NCBI GenBank assembly: GCA_964411505.1
Contig: CAYPLH010000003.1
Coordinates: forward strand, 93,827 to 157,826
Direction of reading: 5' to 3'
DNA length: 64,000 nt
Source of the DNA: CAYPLH01 sp964411505
GTDB taxonomy: Bacteria; Bacillota; Clostridia; CAYPLH01; DUMO01
Shown here: one piece after another, positions 62,415 to 64,000 of the stretch
How positions within the stretch are numbered: position 1 is the stretch's first letter
Layout of the letters: every line of letters starts with the position of its first letter
Notes under the pieces: model-generated
What the model saw: only the letters and a program-made list of their open reading frames with translations
The model's database searches: none
What the model was told of the DNA's origin: nothing
Made by a program: the position numbers and the translations under genes

Positions 62415-63827
62415 CTAACATTGTTCAGTTGTTTGTAATAACGATTTTTCAATATTTTGGTCAAGTTCCTGCTTCAACAAGGCTTTCTTGCGTACCTGAC
62501 GTCGTGCATAGAAGAATATTCCCACCTGTCCAAGTCCGGCCAAGGACCATGTAACAGGATAGCAGACAAAAAGCATAGTAACAGTAGGATACCATGCAAA
62601 AAACGTGCCTAGCCATACTATACGCATAAGGCATGCCCCTATAAGGGTACAAAGCATTGGTAATACTGAATAACCCATTCCACGAGTCAATCCTGGAAAT
62701 ACATTCATCGTACCACAAGCAAAGTATGCAATCATCATAATTTTCAAGCGTAACATGCCAACTTCCACTACCCCTGGATTGGAGGTGTATATACCTAGAA
62801 GCTGTCTGCCAATAAGCAAAACAAACCCGCCCAAAAAAATCCATGTTGTGAATATTAAGATAGTACATACTTTAGCGATGTTGTCAATTTGATTATACTT
62901 TTTAGCTCCCATGTTTTGGCCAGTAAATGTGATAGCCGCATTGTAATAGGCGTTCATAGAAGTACCTACAAAGCCCTCAACATTCCCTGCAGCTGAACTA
63001 GCAGCAACCACTGTAGAACCAAAAGAATTGACTGCTGATTGGACCAGCACGTTAGAAAGTGAAAATAATAAGCTCTGTAATCCTGCAGGTAGACCAATCA
63101 TCAAAATGCTTTTTAATTTTTGCCTATCAATACGCATCTGATTTGGTATAAAGCATATACCTCCATCGCACCGGGATAGACAGATCATAATCAAAATAAC
63201 AGACAAGTATTGTGAAATAACTGTAGACCATGCGACTCCTGCGACGCTCATGTGCAACTTAATCACAAAAAACAAATTGAGGATCACATTCACAATGCCC
63301 GATATTACAAGATAGTACATTGGTCTGCGGCTATCCCCTACAGCACGCAGTATAGCGGCCGCAAAATTATATACCATACTGGCAGGTATACCGATGAAGT
63401 AGATTTTCATATACAGTACTGATAAATCAATAATATCATCTGGAGTACCCATGATTTCAAGTAGAGGTTTGCAAAGTGATAGCCCTAATATCATTACAAT
63501 AAGTCCATTGATAATACTAATGGCAATAGAAGTGTGTACAGACCTGCTAATGTCATTTGACCGACCTGCACCGTAATCACGAGCTACCACTACACTGGTT
63601 CCTACTGAAAGTCCTAAAAACAAACCAACTAGCAGGTTAATAAGAGAAGAAGTCGCTCCAACTGCAGCCAATGCATGGCTACCTGAAAATCGTCCCACAA
63701 CTACCATATCAGCAGCATTGAATAAAAGCTGCAATATGTTCATTGCAATTATAGGTAATGCAAATATTATGATATTTTTAAATAGTGGCCTGTCGCACAT
63801 ATCTATGTCACGGTTTCTTAAAACCAT
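62415..63827 (-). CDS. MATE-family multidrug/cation efflux transporter
   Basis: A 470-aa inner-membrane antiporter with about twelve transmembrane segments in two similar halves. The first half has FALPIIAMNILQLLFNAADM then VVVGRFSG, and the second LPAGLQSLLFSLSNVLVQSAV with an FVGTSMNAYYNAA loop, typical of the DinF/NorM-related clostridial MATE group. It exports drugs or metabolites with Na+ or H+ influx; the substrate cannot be read from sequence. ATG 63827 has AAAGGA about 13 nt upstream, so the start is less certain. The remaining 173 nt of the window show nothing recognisable. Confidence 0.9.
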   Translation of the reverse strand: MVLRNRDIDMCDRPLFKNIIIFALPIIAMNILQLLFNAADMVVVGRFSGSHALAAVGATSSLINLLVGLFLGLSVGTSVVVARDYGAGRSNDISRSVHTSIAISIINGLIVMILGLSLCKPLLEIMGTPDDIIDLSVLYMKIYFIGIPASMVYNFAAAILRAVGDSRRPMYYLVISGIVNVILNLFFVIKLHMSVAGVAWSTVISQYLSVILIMICLSRCDGGICFIPNQMRIDRQKLKSILMIGLPAGLQSLLFSLSNVLVQSAVNSFGSTVVAASSAAGNVEGFVGTSMNAYYNAAITFTGQNMGAKKYNQIDNIAKVCTILIFTTWIFLGGFVLLIGRQLLGIYTSNPGVVEVGMLRLKIMMIAYFACGTMNVFPGLTRGMGYSVLPMLCTLIGACLMRIVWLGTFFAWYPTVTMLFVCYPVTWSLAGLGQVGIFFYARRQVRKKALLKQELDQNIEKSLLQTTEQC

Positions 63828-64000
63828 AATTGTTTTATATTCCTTTACTGTCGCGAATCACGGTGTTATTTAGATAGCATTATATCAGACAAAAGAACTA
63901 ATTACTATTTTTTTTACCAAGAGATTCGTGAAACCGAGAATAATCCGTGTCTATTCAGGTGGGGCAATTAGAATAAAATATGACATGTAGGTTTTGAAAT

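Noticed and set aside
1..64000. tRNA, rRNA, CRISPR arrays, intact insertion sequences
   Set aside because: Reading for tRNA T-loops, regularly spaced direct repeats, transposase motifs and terminal inverted repeats gave nothing convincing; a covariance-model scan would be decisive but could not be run.

Overview
The window is an AT-rich segment from an anaerobic, sugar- and polysaccharide-using member of the Clostridia (Firmicutes). The basis is purine-rich Shine-Dalgarno sites with many TTG/GTG starts, a PyrR attenuator, a PyrK/PyrDB-type pyrimidine pathway, the order miaB-mutS-mutL-miaA-hfq next to lexA/yneA, an iscR-iscS-nifU-mnmA block, and LplB/LplC-type sugar permeases with a YesM/YesN sensor pair. 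I cannot fix the genus; the gene content fits the Acetivibrio/Ruminiclostridium group.

Layout. (1) 1-3.2 kb is an accessory island: an HD-domain nucleotide phosphohydrolase and a cobalamin-binding radical SAM enzyme (broken by one frameshift). This pairing matches the architecture of OxsA/OxsB, which make the oxetane nucleoside oxetanocin A. A GC-rich, hairpin-laden patch follows that looks like mobile-element debris. (2) 3.2-15.5 kb is the complete de novo pyrimidine operon pyrR-B-C-F-carA-carB-pyrK-pyrD-pyrE behind a promoter and PyrR attenuator. CarA lacks the catalytic histidine of its glutaminase triad, and PyrE is divergent. (3) 15.5-18 kb holds a GT-C membrane glycosyltransferase, an ABC ATPase fragment, a small conserved protein and gene debris. 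(4) 18-24 kb carries an acyl-CoA synthetase, a DUF1961 (YesU-like) protein, a mannose-6-phosphate isomerase-like enzyme, a PHP metallohydrolase and an RpiB-like isomerase. (5) 24-33 kb is tRNA modification and mismatch repair (miaB, a deleted ymcA-like remnant, mutS, mutL, miaA, hfq), then the divergent SOS pair lexA/yneA with three LexA boxes.

(6) 33-43 kb is a polysaccharide-utilisation locus: an alpha/beta hydrolase, an N-terminally truncated GH28, two permeases, a large substrate-binding lipoprotein and, on the other strand, the YesM-YesN two-component system. A 30-nt motif occurs three times around these genes and may be the YesN operator. (7) 43-58.5 kb is housekeeping: a cysteine desulfurase with ThiI, a VanW protein, an AIR-synthase-like protein, GlyA, RarA, two small membrane/secreted proteins, the IscR-IscS-NifU-MnmA sulfur-relay block, a PHP phosphatase and an M18 aminopeptidase. 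(8) 58.8-64 kb, on the minus strand, has a LytR-CpsA-Psr protein overlapped by a tyrosine recombinase, an SGNH hydrolase and a MATE transporter.

No rRNA, tRNA, CRISPR array or intact insertion sequence was recognised. All family assignments come from reading motifs; no database search was run.
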